The position numbers and the translations under genes are program-made. Below the pieces are notes generated by a model that made no database searches, had not been told where the DNA came from, and saw only the letters and a list, made by a program, of their open reading frames with translations. From Chloroflexota bacterium (lineage in GTDB: Bacteria > Chloroflexota > Limnocylindria > Limnocylindrales > CSP1-4), in the NCBI GenBank assembly GCA_021783095.1, contig JAJXUG010000025.1, positions 1-57,064 of the forward strand: a stretch of 57,064 bases of DNA. The letters run 5' to 3'. This document shows positions 1 through 9,844 of the stretch, piece after piece (the first letter of the stretch is position 1; each line of letters starts with the position of its first letter).

Positions 1-1
1 G

Positions 2-967
2 CCGGCTCCCCCCGCCGGATCGCCGCTGCCTCCCACCGGCCCCGCGGGCGAGGGCCTGCTCCGCTGCCCGTCCTGCGGGATCGCCAACGCCGCGTCGCGG
101 ACGTTCTGCCAGACGTGCGGCGCCAAGCTGTCGCCGGCAGCCAGGATTGCGTCGCGCTCCCGTGACGAGATCGCCGCCGCGGTGGCGGCCGTCCCGGGGC
201 CCCGACCCGTCCAGCCCGGCCCGCCCACGCCCGGCCTGCCGCCCGGGGTCGCCCCGCGCGGCGCGGCGCCGAGGGGCGGGGGCGGTCTGCCCGTCTGGAT
301 CGTGGTCGTGATCGTGCTCGGCGTGCTCGCCGGCGTGGCCGCGGTTGTCGGGTCGAACCTGCTCAAGGGCAGCGGCCCCGCCTCGGCGATCTCGGCGGCG
401 CCCTCGCTCGGCAGCCCAGCGGGGGCGTCCTCGGCGGCTGCCGTGGCGCCTGGCTCCTCCTCGGCCCTGGCCTCGGCCGGCGCCAGCGCTTCGGCCCCGG
501 CCCTCGTCGGGAAGGCCCTCAAGCTGACCGGCGCCGCCGCCTCGTCCATCGCCCTCGGCGACACGACGAGGTACGGCGCCCAGAACGCGATCGACGGCAG
601 CCTCAAGACGAGCTGGCAGGAAGGCTCGCCCAACGAGAAGGGCGAGTGGATCGAGGTGTCCTTCGACCCGTCGACCGTCACCGGCGTCGTCATCTGGAAC
701 GGCTTCCAGGCGTCGACTGCGCTCTACAAGGGGAACCTGCGGCTGAAAGACGTCCAGATCTCGGTGGACGGCGGCGCGCCCCTGGCCGTGCGGCTTAAGG
801 ACACGACGAGTGCCCAGAGGATCAACCTGACGCCCGTCACGGGCGCGACACGCGTGCGGATCACGATCGTGACCACCTACCCCTCGGTCAAGACCTCCGT
901 CGCCGGCACGCCGTTCGACGACGCCGCCGTGAGTGAGATCGGGGTGCTCGGGGTGCCTGCGCCATGA
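2..967 (+). CDS. Zinc-ribbon membrane protein with C-terminal discoidin-like glycan-binding domain (5' end outside window)
   Basis: The reading frame is open from the first bases of the window, so the N-terminus is missing. It shows a zinc ribbon (CPSCG, then CQTCG, about bases 65-122), a Pro/Ala/Gly-rich stretch, one membrane helix (about bases 287-360), a long Ser/Ala-rich linker and a C-terminal beta domain of about 150 residues. That domain has the order expected of a discoidin or NADase-type glycan-binding fold, with DTTRYGAQNAIDG, then TSWQEG, then EWIEVSF. A GTG at 182 would give a shorter protein without the zinc ribbon, which argues against that start. The likely topology is a cytoplasmic ribbon and an external ligand-binding domain. 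The ligand is unknown. Confidence 0.75.
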   Translation, partial: PAPPAGSPLPPTGPAGEGLLRCPSCGIANAASRTFCQTCGAKLSPAARIASRSRDEIAAAVAAVPGPRPVQPGPPTPGLPPGVAPRGAAPRGGGGLPVWIVVVIVLGVLAGVAAVVGSNLLKGSGPASAISAAPSLGSPAGASSAAAVAPGSSSALASAGASASAPALVGKALKLTGAAASSIALGDTTRYGAQNAIDGSLKTSWQEGSPNEKGEWIEVSFDPSTVTGVVIWNGFQASTALYKGNLRLKDVQISVDGGAPLAVRLKDTTSAQRINLTPVTGATRVRITIVTTYPSVKTSVAGTPFDDAAVSEIGVLGVPAP

Positions 968-1072
968 CCGGCTCGGGCTCCGCTGCCCGACGTCGGGCGC
1001 CGAGACCTATTGACAGGCCCGTATGCTGCGGCTGATGGATGGGGTCGCCTGTCCCGCCTCGGTTGACCGCCG

Positions 1073-2014
1073 GTGAGCGCTTCCGGTGCGTGGCTGGCGC
1101 GCGCGCTCGCCAGTTTGGGCGGTCCCCAGACGGCGGTCGCGGTGCTGGTCGCCGGGGTTGTCGCGGGCGGCCTGGGCGGCTATGCGATCACGAACAGCGA
1201 GCGCGCCGGTTCCACCAGTGCGAACAGCGTGGCCGTCTACCCGTGCCCCAACCAGGGCCCGGCGCTGCTCACGATCGCCGGCGGCCAGCAGCTGCTCGTG
1301 ACGGGCCGCCTCGCCGACAGCTCGTGGCTGCGGATCCACCTGCCCGAGCCCGGCCGCACCGAGGGCTGGGTGCAGGCCGGGCCGCTGACGGTCAGCGGGG
1401 CCGTGGATTCGCTGCCGGTCGTCTCGTGCGCGGCCGAGGCCGGGGCGCCGTCGCCCGCGATCGTGCCCGTGCAGCCGCTGACGGCCATCCTCAACGCCAC
1501 GCCGTCGCCGGGACCGACTCCGACGCCGTCGCCCACGCCGTCACCCACACCGTCCCCAACCGCGACTCCGAAGCCGACACCGCGGCCGACTCCGAAGCCC
1601 ACGCCGTCACCCACGCCCACCCCTACGGCGACCCGGACGCCGACGGCTACCCCCGTGCCGAAGGTCGTGATCACAAGCTTCGGGGCCAACCCCCAGAATT
1701 TCGGGTTCAAGGCCGCCGGCATCATCTGCAACAACAACGCAACCGTCGTTACCGTGACGGCATCCGACAAAGCTGCCGCTCTCATCTCGGCCACGCTCAC
1801 GATGATTGACCCCAAACGCGTCCCGCACACGACGAGCACGAAGCCGACGTCTACGGGTGTCTTCAGTTGGGCGCTCGCGGCTGGCGTGGGCACCTTCCCA
1901 CTGAACGTCCAGGGAACCTGGCAACTCCAAGCTGTGGTGAAGGACGACGCCGGCAGGTCGGCGACGTCGGCCCAGATCTCCGTTGTCACGTCCTCCCAGT
2001 ACTGCACACCATGA
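1073..2014 (+). CDS. Membrane-anchored secreted protein: SH3-like domain, Thr/Pro linker, Ig-like domain
   Basis: GTG start; 313 residues. An N-terminal hydrophobic helix (about residues 20-42) acts as signal anchor. It is followed by a short SH3b-like domain ending in EGWVQAGPL, a roughly 50-residue PT/PS/PK repeat linker (about 143-195) and a beta-rich domain of about 110 residues with two cysteines. The last base pairs overlap the next start as ATGA, so translation is coupled to the following protease-like gene. No enzyme motif is seen. A wall-binding or adhesion role is plausible but inferred. The Thr/Pro linker is encoded by a low-complexity CCGACN/ACGCCG tract. Confidence 0.7.
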   Translation: MSASGAWLARALASLGGPQTAVAVLVAGVVAGGLGGYAITNSERAGSTSANSVAVYPCPNQGPALLTIAGGQQLLVTGRLADSSWLRIHLPEPGRTEGWVQAGPLTVSGAVDSLPVVSCAAEAGAPSPAIVPVQPLTAILNATPSPGPTPTPSPTPSPTPSPTATPKPTPRPTPKPTPSPTPTPTATRTPTATPVPKVVITSFGANPQNFGFKAAGIICNNNATVVTVTASDKAAALISATLTMIDPKRVPHTTSTKPTSTGVFSWALAAGVGTFPLNVQGTWQLQAVVKDDAGRSATSAQISVVTSSQYCTP

Positions 2015-3990
2015 CCCGCCTCGCCTCGCTCCTGCCCAAGGTCCTGCTGTTCGCCGTGTCGGCGCTGATCAGCGGGTTCGTCGCCTCGATCATCGTCAGC
2101 GCCACCGCCAACAACGCGCCAGTGTCGTCGGCTGGCAACGCGCCCGCGTATCTGCTGGCCGGCCCGGAGACCCCGTCGGGGACCAATGTGCCCGTGGCCC
2201 CGGGCAATGTGCCGGTCGCCTTCAACACGGTCCCCTCCGGCACGCCCGTCCCGCTGCCCACGCTCACGCCCGCGCAGCTCGAGGCAGCAGCCAAGAGCCT
2301 CCTCGGCGCCCAGCCCGTCAAGTGGGTCAACCCCACCGGCTTCCCGCGCGTGACGCCGATCACCCAGTTCGACGGCGGGCCGCTGCAGAACTACAACTGC
2401 ACGCTGGCCTCGGGCGCCATGCTCACGCGGCTCGCCAGCGGCATCGTGACCGACGGCTCCACGCTCCGCTCGCTCCAGGACAAGCAGAGCGGTGGCACCA
2501 GCCTCAACGACCTTGCCCAGGCCCTCTGGCGCGGCTACGGCATCAGCTACGACTACGGCCTGGTCCGCCTGTCGTCGCTCAAGGCGCTCCTCCAGGCCGG
2601 CTACGGAGCGGTGGTCCAGGGCGTGTACGGGCAGGTCCCGACGCCGCTGCGCCTCCAGGCCGACTTCACGGGCGGCCACGCCATCTACCTCGACGGCTAC
2701 TACCCGGGCGACCCTGCGCACGGCATCCCCGAGGCCTATTACGTGATCGACCCACTCGGGCGACCGTGGGCCGGCTACGAGGGCGACTGGTGGCCTGCCG
2801 CCGCGGTGGACGCGTTCCTGACGGCGTTCTCCGGAGGCGACCGCGCGTCGGCGATGTGGGCCTACCCGCCCGGCGGCACCCCGCCCCAGGTGGTCAACCC
2901 CGACGTCCTGCCGATGCCGCCCGACCAGCCGACCACTGGATCGCAGTCGGCGGCGCCGTCCGGCCCCACGCAGCCATCCGCCTCGGCGTCCGCATCGGTC
3001 GAGCCGTCGGCCTCGACTGCGGTCCCGTCGCCGCCCACGGGCTCGAGCCCGCCGTGGCGCGGTCCGTACCTCGCCGGTGACACCGCCGTGTTCGCGCCGG
3101 CGCTGCAGGCGATCCGGGACGGGAGCGACGGCGGGATCAACCTCATCCCGTTCCTCGACATCTGCCTCCGCGTGCCACGGCCGAACGGCTGCCCGGTTGG
3201 CCTGACCGCGACGGTGCGCCTCGACATCCCGCCCCTGGTCATCCCTCCGCCCGGCCCCTCGGTCAGCGTGCTGTTCGTGGATTCGCCCACCTCGAACGTC
3301 GCGATCGTCGGGTTCACCGTGGACCCGTCGGCCCCCTCGGACGTGCGGTTCTGGCCGGTCAGCGGGAGCCCGGCGGTCTTGGGCACGGCATCCGCGATGA
3401 CGACGGCGCAGATCGAGGGCAAGACCGTGGTGCTGGCACGCCTCGACGTGGCCGCCTCCACCGAGTACCAGTTCCAGGCCGTGGCGGGCAGCGGGACGGC
3501 GGCCGCGGTCAGCCCGGTGGGCGACTTCAAGACCGGCGTCGGCGTGGCGCAGTTCGACGTCTCGCTGGGCTCCGCGTCATCGCCGAGCCTCGGCTTCGGG
3601 ACCGGGCTCTCGCCGTACCTCCACGTCCCGCAGGGGGCGCTGGTCCCGCCGCTGGTGCTAGCGGCCTCGCCCGACTCCTCCTGCGCCGATGCCGGCACGT
3701 TCAACGGCCGGGCCTTCTGCCTCGAGCCCTCGACGACCGCGGTCGCCTCCTGCCCGACCGCCACCGTGACCTATGCGCTCACGGGTATTGACGCCACGGG
3801 GGTGCTGGTGCGCGCGTACCCGCAGGGCGGGACCGGCGGGGTCGCCGGGATCGTGGAGGCCTCGGGGCCGGCGCCGTCGGGCACGGTGAGCGTCGGCTGC
3901 CTCGCGTCGGGGCTCACCTACACGGTCGCCCTGTACGCGCAGAGCAACGACCAGGGGGTGCTGGCGCAGCGGACGCTGGCGGTGCCGTAG
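2011..3990 (+). CDS. Secreted C39-like papain-fold protein with C-terminal beta domains
   Basis: The ATG at 2011 overlaps the upstream stop and gives 659 residues. An N-terminal membrane helix (about 8-32) is followed by a C39-like peptidase domain (about 105-275). Candidate catalytic residues are Cys130 in [10 protein letters not shown], His223 in [10 protein letters not shown] and Asp247 in YVIDPLG. A Ser/Pro/Ala-rich linker (about 300-350) leads to two beta-sandwich-like regions resembling fibronectin type III domains. The triad order Cys-His-Asp is that of the C39-like family, many of which are uncharacterised exported proteins rather than bacteriocin exporters. No ABC transporter is attached. 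The substrate is unknown. Position and coupling suggest it acts with the preceding surface protein. Confidence 0.75.
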   Translation: MTRLASLLPKVLLFAVSALISGFVASIIVSATANNAPVSSAGNAPAYLLAGPETPSGTNVPVAPGNVPVAFNTVPSGTPVPLPTLTPAQLEAAAKSLLGAQPVKWVNPTGFPRVTPITQFDGGPLQNYNCTLASGAMLTRLASGIVTDGSTLRSLQDKQSGGTSLNDLAQALWRGYGISYDYGLVRLSSLKALLQAGYGAVVQGVYGQVPTPLRLQADFTGGHAIYLDGYYPGDPAHGIPEAYYVIDPLGRPWAGYEGDWWPAAAVDAFLTAFSGGDRASAMWAYPPGGTPPQVVNPDVLPMPPDQPTTGSQSAAPSGPTQPSASASASVEPSASTAVPSPPTGSSPPWRGPYLAGDTAVFAPALQAIRDGSDGGINLIPFLDICLRVPRPNGCPVGLTATVRLDIPPLVIPPPGPSVSVLFVDSPTSNVAIVGFTVDPSAPSDVRFWPVSGSPAVLGTASAMTTAQIEGKTVVLARLDVAASTEYQFQAVAGSGTAAAVSPVGDFKTGVGVAQFDVSLGSASSPSLGFGTGLSPYLHVPQGALVPPLVLAASPDSSCADAGTFNGRAFCLEPSTTAVASCPTATVTYALTGIDATGVLVRAYPQGGTGGVAGIVEASGPAPSGTVSVGCLASGLTYTVALYAQSNDQGVLAQRTLAVP

Positions 3991-4012
3991 CGGCACGGCC
4001 CGTCATGCCCGG

Positions 4013-4027
4013 TGCCACGCGGGCACG
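4013..4027. terminator. Short hairpin between convergent genes
   Basis: GTGCC and GGCAC flank a five-base loop in the gap between the convergent protease-like gene and the alcohol dehydrogenase. The stem is short and there is no T-run, so it is only a weak candidate terminator. Confidence 0.25.
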
Positions 4028-4079
4028 GAGCGGCCCTGCACGCCCCCGAGCGTCGTGCCGGGCGACGCGGCCTGGGGGT

Positions 4080-5192
4080 CTAGAAGATGATCACCTGGCG
4101 GGCGACGGTGCCCGCGCGCAGCCGGTCGAACGCGTCCTCGAGCTCGGGCAGGGCCAGCCGACGGTCGATGAGGCGGTCGATCGGGAGGTGGCCCGCCAGA
4201 TACGCCTCGGCGTACGCGGGGAAGTCCACCGCCGCCACCGCCGAGCCGTAGTTGGAGCCGATGATCCGACGCCCGCCGTCGACGAACGGGAACACCTCGA
4301 ACGACGCCTGCTGGCCGAAGCGGGTGAGCCCGACCAGCACCGCCGTCCCGCCGGGCGGGAGCACCGCAATGGCCTGCGCGACGGTCGCCGGGTTGCCGAT
4401 GGCCTCGAAGACGAAGTCGAGGCCGCCGTCGCCCGCGGCCGCCCGGATGCCCTCGATGGTCGCCTCCGGGCTGGCGGGGTCGGCGAGGACGGCGTGGGTC
4501 GCACCGATGGAGCCGGCGAGGTCGAGCTTCGTCCGGCTGATGTCCACCGCGACGATCCGCCGCGCCCCGGCGAGGACCGCGCCCATGACGCACGACAGGC
4601 CGACGCCGCCGAGGCCGATGACGGCGACCGTGTCGCCGGGTCGGACCTGCGCGGTCTTGACCACGGCGCCGACGCCGGTCGACACGCCGCAGCCGATGAG
4701 CGCGGCCACCTCGGCCGGCACGCCGTCGGGCATCACCACGACGGCGGATGCGGGCACGACCTGGGCCGTCGACATCGTGCCGATGGAGAGGTACGAGAGG
4801 ACCGGCGTCCCGTCGGCGCGCGACAGGCGGGGCGTGCCGTCGACCCCGGCGTGGCGGTAGGCGGGCGATCCCACGCAGAGCCACTGGCGCCCCCGCTGGC
4901 ACTCGCGGCAGCGAAGGCAGGGCGCCAGCCACGAGAGCGCCACCGACTGCCCGACCACCGACGGGTCGAGGCCGGGCCCGACAGCCTCGACCACGCCCGC
5001 GCCCTCGTGGCCCATCACGACGGGGCCCGAGCGCACCCAGTCCCCGTCGCGCACGTGGAGGTCGGAGTGGCAGACGCCCGCCGCGGTCATCCGGACGAGC
5101 ATCTCGCCGGGCAGGGGGTCGGCGAGCCGGAGGGTCTCGATCACCACCGGGCTTCCCGACCGCTCGATGACCGCCCCGGTGATCTCGCGCAT
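4080..5192 (-). CDS. Zinc-dependent alcohol dehydrogenase (medium-chain family)
   Basis: 370 residues from an ATG preceded by GGAGG nine bases upstream; longer in-frame starts lack this. The catalytic zinc ligands are visible as Cys41 (GVCHSD) and His62-Glu63 (GHEGAGVVEAVG), with a further Cys in GCGVSTG. The structural zinc lobe is Cys92, Cys95, Cys98 and Cys106. The NAD-binding Rossmann motif is IGLGGVGLS. The GCGVSTG segment resembles class III and NDMA-type alcohol dehydrogenases, so oxidation of a primary alcohol or hydroxymethyl adduct is likely. The exact substrate cannot be read from sequence. It appears monocistronic, between convergent envelope genes and ppc. Confidence 0.85.
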   Translation of the reverse strand: MREITGAVIERSGSPVVIETLRLADPLPGEMLVRMTAAGVCHSDLHVRDGDWVRSGPVVMGHEGAGVVEAVGPGLDPSVVGQSVALSWLAPCLRCRECQRGRQWLCVGSPAYRHAGVDGTPRLSRADGTPVLSYLSIGTMSTAQVVPASAVVVMPDGVPAEVAALIGCGVSTGVGAVVKTAQVRPGDTVAVIGLGGVGLSCVMGAVLAGARRIVAVDISRTKLDLAGSIGATHAVLADPASPEATIEGIRAAAGDGGLDFVFEAIGNPATVAQAIAVLPPGGTAVLVGLTRFGQQASFEVFPFVDGGRRIIGSNYGSAVAAVDFPAYAEAYLAGHLPIDRLIDRRLALPELEDAFDRLRAGTVARQVIIF

Positions 5193-5355
5193 CGCCAGTC
5201 GCCTCCGTGTGCCGCGTCGCGCTCGTTCGGCGCCCGACCATGGTGCCGTGCGGGGCGCGGGCGTGCGGGCCGGTCGTGCGCCGCGCCGATCGCCACTGCC
5301 CGGCCGGGCCGCGAGTTGCTCCGGCTTGGGCGGAGCAGGCTCAGGCGGCGGCGGG

Positions 5356-8298
5356 TCAGCCGGTGTTCTGGAGCCCCGCCGCCACGCCGTTGATCGTCGC
5401 GCCCACCACGGAGCGGACAGCCGCAGCCTCCGCCCGCTCGAGGCCCGGGTCGCGCAGCCGCCCCAGCAGCTCCACCTGGAGCGCGGACAGCGCGTCGACG
5501 TACGGGTTGCGCAGCTCGATCGCACGGGCCAGCGCCGGGTGGTCCGAGAGGAGGTGGGTGCGCCCGGTCACCAGCGTCAGCAGCCGGACGGACCGCTCGT
5601 GCTCGGCCTCGATCAGCTCGCGAATGGCGACCGCCCCGGGCCCGGGCGCCAGGTCGGCGAACCGGCGGAACATCCCCATGTCGGCCTTCGCGAGCGAGAG
5701 CTCGGCGTTGTCGAGCACCGACGCGAAGAACGGCCATCGCCGGTACAGGTCGCCGAGCCGGGCCACCGCGTCCCCTCCGGCGCTCGCCGCGACCGCCTCG
5801 AGCGCCGTCCCGAGGCCGTACCAGCCGGGCAGGTTCGCGCGGGCCTGCGACCAGGCGAACACCCAGGGGATCGCCCGCAGGGTCGCCAGATCCTGGCCGG
5901 GGCCGGCATCGCCCGACGCACTGCCGGCGCCCGGCCGCGAGGACGGCCGCGACCCCAGCCCCAGGTCCGCGATCATGTCGATCGGCGTGGCGGCCCGGAA
6001 GAAGGCCGGGAAGGCGGGTCGCTCGACCAGCGTGCGGTAGGCGGCCAGCGAGACCGCCGCGAGCTCGCCCATCATCGCGGCGCCCCGCGCCGCAGCCTCG
6101 CTGACGGCGCGCTCGTGCTCGGGCGTGGAGGCCAGCAGCACCGCGGCCGCCACCTGCTCGAGGTGGCGCTCCGCGACCGCCGCGTCCGCGTAGTGGGCCG
6201 CGATGACCTCGCCCTGCTCGGTGAACTTGAGCCGGCCGTCGACGGACCCCGGCGCCTGGGCGAGGATCGCGCGGTTGGCCGGGCCGCCGCCGCGCCCGAT
6301 GGCACCGCCCCGGCCGTGGAACAGGGTGAGCGTGATCCCGTGCCGCCGCGCCACGCCCACCAGCGTCTCCTGGGCCTGGTAGAGGAGCCAGTTGGCGGCG
6401 AGGACGCCGCTCTCCTTGGACGAGTCCGAGTAGCCCAGCATCACCTCCTGGGCGTCGCCGCGCGTCCGGAGGTGATCTCGGTAGGCAGGGTCCGCGAGGA
6501 GCGCCTCGAGGAACGGCCCGGCCCCCTCGAGCGCCGCGGCGGACTCCAGGAGCGGCACCACGTCGAGGACCGGGGCCAGCGCCGGGAGGCCGGCCAGCGC
6601 TGGCGCCGCGACGGAGAAGGGGTTGCGCAGGGCAGCGCGCGCCGCGAGGTCCAGCACGCGCCGGACGTCGTCGGGGGTGGTGGTGAACGAGATGACGTAG
6701 CGGTGGCAGGCCTCGACCCCGGCCCGGGCTTGGAGCCGGGCCATGGCGCGGAACGTGGCCAGCACCTCCTCGGCCGTGACGCCGGCGGCGACCTCCGTGT
6801 CCGGGGGCGCGCCGCGCTCGAGCGCGGCCTCCGTCGCGCGGTGGACGTCCGCGTGCTGGCGGACCTCGAGCGACGCGAGGTGGAACCCGAACGTCGCGAG
6901 CTGCCAGCGGAGGTCGGCGATCTCGCCCCACGCCACCCGGCCCTGCCCGTCCGCTTCGAGGGCGTCGGCGAGGACCGCGAGCTCCGCGTCGAGCGTGGCG
7001 GGGCCCGGATATCCGCCCGCCCGCGGCGCCGTCTCGCCCGTGAGCGCGGCGCGGGTCCGCCGAAGGCGCTCGGCGATCGCCCCCATCCGCTGGCGGTACG
7101 GCTCGTCGGCGAAACGGCCGCGCAGCTGGCGCATCGCCTCCGGGAGCTCCTCCGCGTCGCGCGCCAGGGCGCTGCCCACCGCCCGGTCGAGCCGCTCCGG
7201 CGGCACGCGCGCCGCGAGGGTGCTCATCAGGCGGGTCGCCACCGCCTCGTAGCCCCGCAGCAGGTGCTCGGTCTGGAGGCGCGCGGCCTGGAGCGTCACC
7301 TCGGCCGTCACGCCCGGGTGGCCGTCGCGGTCTGCGCCGATCCACGAGCCGAAGCGCAGGATCGCCGGCACCTCGGGCGGGCGAGCTCCCGACCGACCCG
7401 CGTCCGCGGCCAGGAGCCCGGGGTCGTCCGCTGGCGAGGCCCGCCAGGCGTCGAGCGCCCGGTCGGCGGCCCGCTGGAACCGCGGGACGACGGTGAACAG
7501 CACCTCGTCGAAGATGGCGAGCGCGGAGCGCACCTCGTCGAGCGGCGACGGCCGGGCCGTCCGCAGGTCGGCCATGTGCCACAGGAGCGTGATCTCCTCG
7601 CGCAGGCGGCGCCGGACCTCGGCGTCCTCGTCGGGCGTGATCAGCGGATCGTCGAGGGCGTCGAGCAGTCGGCGGACCCGGCGCTGGGCGACGAGCAGGG
7701 TCCTGCGACGGGCCTCGGTGGGGTGCGCGGTCAGCACGGAGTGGACGACGGTCCGGCCCAGGAGCGCCCGAACGCCGGCCGCATCGTGGTCCGCGCGGAG
7801 CACGTCGACGGCCTCGCGCAGCGATTCGTCGATCCCGCGCCCGCGGGCGCGCCGAGCTCGCGAGCGGAGCGTCCGGATCCGCTGCCGCTCCTCCGCGAGG
7901 TTGACCAGCTGGAAGTAGAGCGTGAACGCCTTCGCCACCGCCGCCGCCCCGGCCGTGTCCAGACCCCGCAGGTCGGCCATCAGGCGGGCGCGCTCGGCCT
8001 CGTGGGAGGCGGCGGACGAATCGTCCCCCCGGCGCAGGGCGATGGTCCGACGGCGCACGCGCTCGACCACGGCGAACAGCTCGGGGCCGGCCTGCTCGGC
8101 GATGACCTGGCCGAGGAGCGCGCCGAGGAGCCGGACCTCACGCGCCATGGGGTCGCGCGCGCGTCCCAGCCCCGGGCCCGGCGGCTCCGCGGCGACCGCG
8201 GCGAACCGGGCCTCGGTGGCGCGCGCGTCGGTGGACCGCGGGGCGCGGGCGGCTCGAGAAGGCACGTCGCACAGGATATGGCCCGAATCCTCGCCCAC
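5356..8298 (-). CDS. ppc: Phosphoenolpyruvate carboxylase
   Basis: Carboxylates PEP to oxaloacetate, replenishing the citric acid cycle in the cytoplasm. All hallmark motifs are present: TAHPTEARRRT near residue 190, GYSDSSKESG near 620, FHGRGGAIGRGGGP near 660 and the family C-terminus TINGVAAGLQNTG. About 980 residues is at the upper end of the family range. The start is uncertain: GTG at 8298 (or TTG at 8301) keeps the conserved DPMAREVRLLG entry intact, while ATG at 8148 would begin inside it. Neither has a clear ribosome site. The gene is divergent from the histidine kinase gene, and no operon partner is visible. Confidence 0.93.
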   Translation of the reverse strand: MGEDSGHILCDVPSRAARAPRSTDARATEARFAAVAAEPPGPGLGRARDPMAREVRLLGALLGQVIAEQAGPELFAVVERVRRRTIALRRGDDSSAASHEAERARLMADLRGLDTAGAAAVAKAFTLYFQLVNLAEERQRIRTLRSRARRARGRGIDESLREAVDVLRADHDAAGVRALLGRTVVHSVLTAHPTEARRRTLLVAQRRVRRLLDALDDPLITPDEDAEVRRRLREEITLLWHMADLRTARPSPLDEVRSALAIFDEVLFTVVPRFQRAADRALDAWRASPADDPGLLAADAGRSGARPPEVPAILRFGSWIGADRDGHPGVTAEVTLQAARLQTEHLLRGYEAVATRLMSTLAARVPPERLDRAVGSALARDAEELPEAMRQLRGRFADEPYRQRMGAIAERLRRTRAALTGETAPRAGGYPGPATLDAELAVLADALEADGQGRVAWGEIADLRWQLATFGFHLASLEVRQHADVHRATEAALERGAPPDTEVAAGVTAEEVLATFRAMARLQARAGVEACHRYVISFTTTPDDVRRVLDLAARAALRNPFSVAAPALAGLPALAPVLDVVPLLESAAALEGAGPFLEALLADPAYRDHLRTRGDAQEVMLGYSDSSKESGVLAANWLLYQAQETLVGVARRHGITLTLFHGRGGAIGRGGGPANRAILAQAPGSVDGRLKFTEQGEVIAAHYADAAVAERHLEQVAAAVLLASTPEHERAVSEAAARGAAMMGELAAVSLAAYRTLVERPAFPAFFRAATPIDMIADLGLGSRPSSRPGAGSASGDAGPGQDLATLRAIPWVFAWSQARANLPGWYGLGTALEAVAASAGGDAVARLGDLYRRWPFFASVLDNAELSLAKADMGMFRRFADLAPGPGAVAIRELIEAEHERSVRLLTLVTGRTHLLSDHPALARAIELRNPYVDALSALQVELLGRLRDPGLERAEAAAVRSVVGATINGVAAGLQNTG

Positions 8299-8380
8299 CA
8301 ATGGGCGCGTGGGTTACGGTTCGACTGCAAGGGCACCGTCCCGCTACCGGGCCGAAACCGACGAAGGTGGCGAAGACGCC

Positions 8381-8386
8381 TAGGCT
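8381..8386 (+). promoter_or_regulatory. Probable -10 box of a near-leaderless transcript for the histidine kinase
   Basis: TAGGCT fits TANNNT and ends ten bases before the ATG at 8396. There is no Shine-Dalgarno motif between them, so the mRNA would begin at or near the start codon. Confidence 0.4.
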
Positions 8387-8395
8387 TGCACCGAG

Positions 8396-9829
8396 ATGGC
8401 GAGCACGAGCAGCAACGACGATCGCCCCCGGGTTCCGGCCCTGGGGTCCGATGCGGCATCGGGTCCGGCATCGGCTCCGGCGGACAGTGCTGCCGACGCG
8501 GCCGGGGTCGGGGCCGGTGGCGCCCTCGACGCGGCGTCCGCCGATGCGCACGATCCCCTGTACGGTCCCGTCCCCGTGCCCCCGAGCGCACCCCGCGACC
8601 CGGTCGCCGAGCTCCGGTTCCTGCACCAGATCCTGCGGCTCGCCACCACGGCCCGGACCTGGGAGGAGCTGCTCGAGACGGTGGTCGACGGGACGCGCGA
8701 TGCGCTCCACGCGTCGGTGTCGAGCCTGTACCTGCTCGACCGGGACGGGCAGCAGCTGACGCTCGCCGCGACGAACGGCCTCGACCGCCACCACATCGGC
8801 CGGGCCCACGTGGCAATGGGCGAGGGGATCACCGGGCGCGTCGCCGCGGGCCGCCAGCCCGAGGCCATCCCGGACGTCCGCTCGGACCACCGGTTCCTGT
8901 GGGTCCGCGGGCTCGACCAGCGCCGCTTCATCGCGTCGATGCTGTCGGTGCCGCTGACGTGGCGCGACCAGGTGGTGGGCGTGCTCAACATCCAGACCGA
9001 GGCCCAGCGCGACTTCACCGACGACGATCTCGCCCAGCTGTCCGCGATCGCCGACCTGCTGGCCGGCATCGTCGAGAAGGGCCGCCTCCAGCGCGAGGCC
9101 GAGGCGCAGGTGGTCCAGCTCCAGGCGCTCGACCACGCCCGCTCCGAGCTGATCGCGCTCGTCACCCACGAGCTGCGCACACCGCTCGCGGTTGTGCGGG
9201 CCTACACGGACCTCCTGGCCGAGGAGCCGCCGCTCGACGGGCGGACCTCGCGCGACCCGACGCGCCGCGCCACCCGCGCAGCCTGGCACGACGGCACGCT
9301 CGAGCAGATCGAGCGGCTGGACCGGCTCGTGGGCGCCATCCTAGAGTCCGTGCGCGTGGTGCCCGACCAGCCCGCCGACCTCCAGACGATCGACGTCCCT
9401 GCGCTCGTCACCGAGATGCTCGCGGACGTCGCCCCGCTGCTCCACCGGCACGAGGCGTCGGTGGGCACGGCGCGGCCGCTGTCGGTCGTCGCCGACCCCG
9501 CCCGGCTGCGCCAGGTGCTCGAGCACCTCATCGAGAACGCCGTCAAGTACGCCCCGCCCGACACGCGGATCCACCTCGACTGGTCGCTGGTGGAGGGGGT
9601 CGCGCGCATCGGCGTGAGCGACGAGGGGCCCGGCATCCCGCCGGAGTGGCGGGAGCGCATCTTCGAACCCTATTCCCGCCGCGAGACGAACACCGCGCGG
9701 GGGTCCGGCATCGGGCTCTACGCGGCGCGTCGACTCGCTGAATCCATGGGCGGCCGGCTGTGGTGCGAACCCGCAGCCAGCGGCGGGGCGAGGTTCGTCC
9801 TCGCGCTGCCCGCCGCAGCCGCCGCCTGA
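8396..9829 (+). CDS. GAF-domain sensor histidine kinase
   Basis: 477 residues. A low-complexity N-terminus (1-65) is followed by a GAF domain (about 75-220, with MGEGITGRVAAG and MLSVPLTWRDQVVGVLN). A HisKA helix carries the phospho-acceptor His258 in VTHELRTPLAVVRAY. The ATPase domain shows the N-box IENAVKYAPP near 380, DEGPGIPPEW and GSGIGLYAARRLAESMGG. There is no membrane helix, so it is probably a cytoplasmic sensor of a small ligand, redox state or light. It is followed after 15 bases by a response regulator, forming a two-component operon. The input signal is unknown. Confidence 0.9.
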   Translation: MASTSSNDDRPRVPALGSDAASGPASAPADSAADAAGVGAGGALDAASADAHDPLYGPVPVPPSAPRDPVAELRFLHQILRLATTARTWEELLETVVDGTRDALHASVSSLYLLDRDGQQLTLAATNGLDRHHIGRAHVAMGEGITGRVAAGRQPEAIPDVRSDHRFLWVRGLDQRRFIASMLSVPLTWRDQVVGVLNIQTEAQRDFTDDDLAQLSAIADLLAGIVEKGRLQREAEAQVVQLQALDHARSELIALVTHELRTPLAVVRAYTDLLAEEPPLDGRTSRDPTRRATRAAWHDGTLEQIERLDRLVGAILESVRVVPDQPADLQTIDVPALVTEMLADVAPLLHRHEASVGTARPLSVVADPARLRQVLEHLIENAVKYAPPDTRIHLDWSLVEGVARIGVSDEGPGIPPEWRERIFEPYSRRETNTARGSGIGLYAARRLAESMGGRLWCEPAASGGARFVLALPAAAAA

Positions 9830-9844
9830 AAGGAAGGACGCACT

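Noticed and set aside
1237..2721. Minus-strand open frame with Gly/Val repeats
   Set aside because: Antisense of the Thr/Pro linker and the C39-like gene; the repeats merely mirror the PT-rich codons.
2011..3990. Bacteriocin ABC transporter with C39 leader peptidase
   Set aside because: There is no membrane domain or ATPase after the peptidase-like region; it is an exported protein with beta domains.
5167..9741. Very long plus-strand open frame of about 1,500 codons
   Set aside because: It runs antisense to ppc and into the kinase gene; the translation is Arg/Gly/Glu low-complexity. It is an artefact of high GC at third positions.
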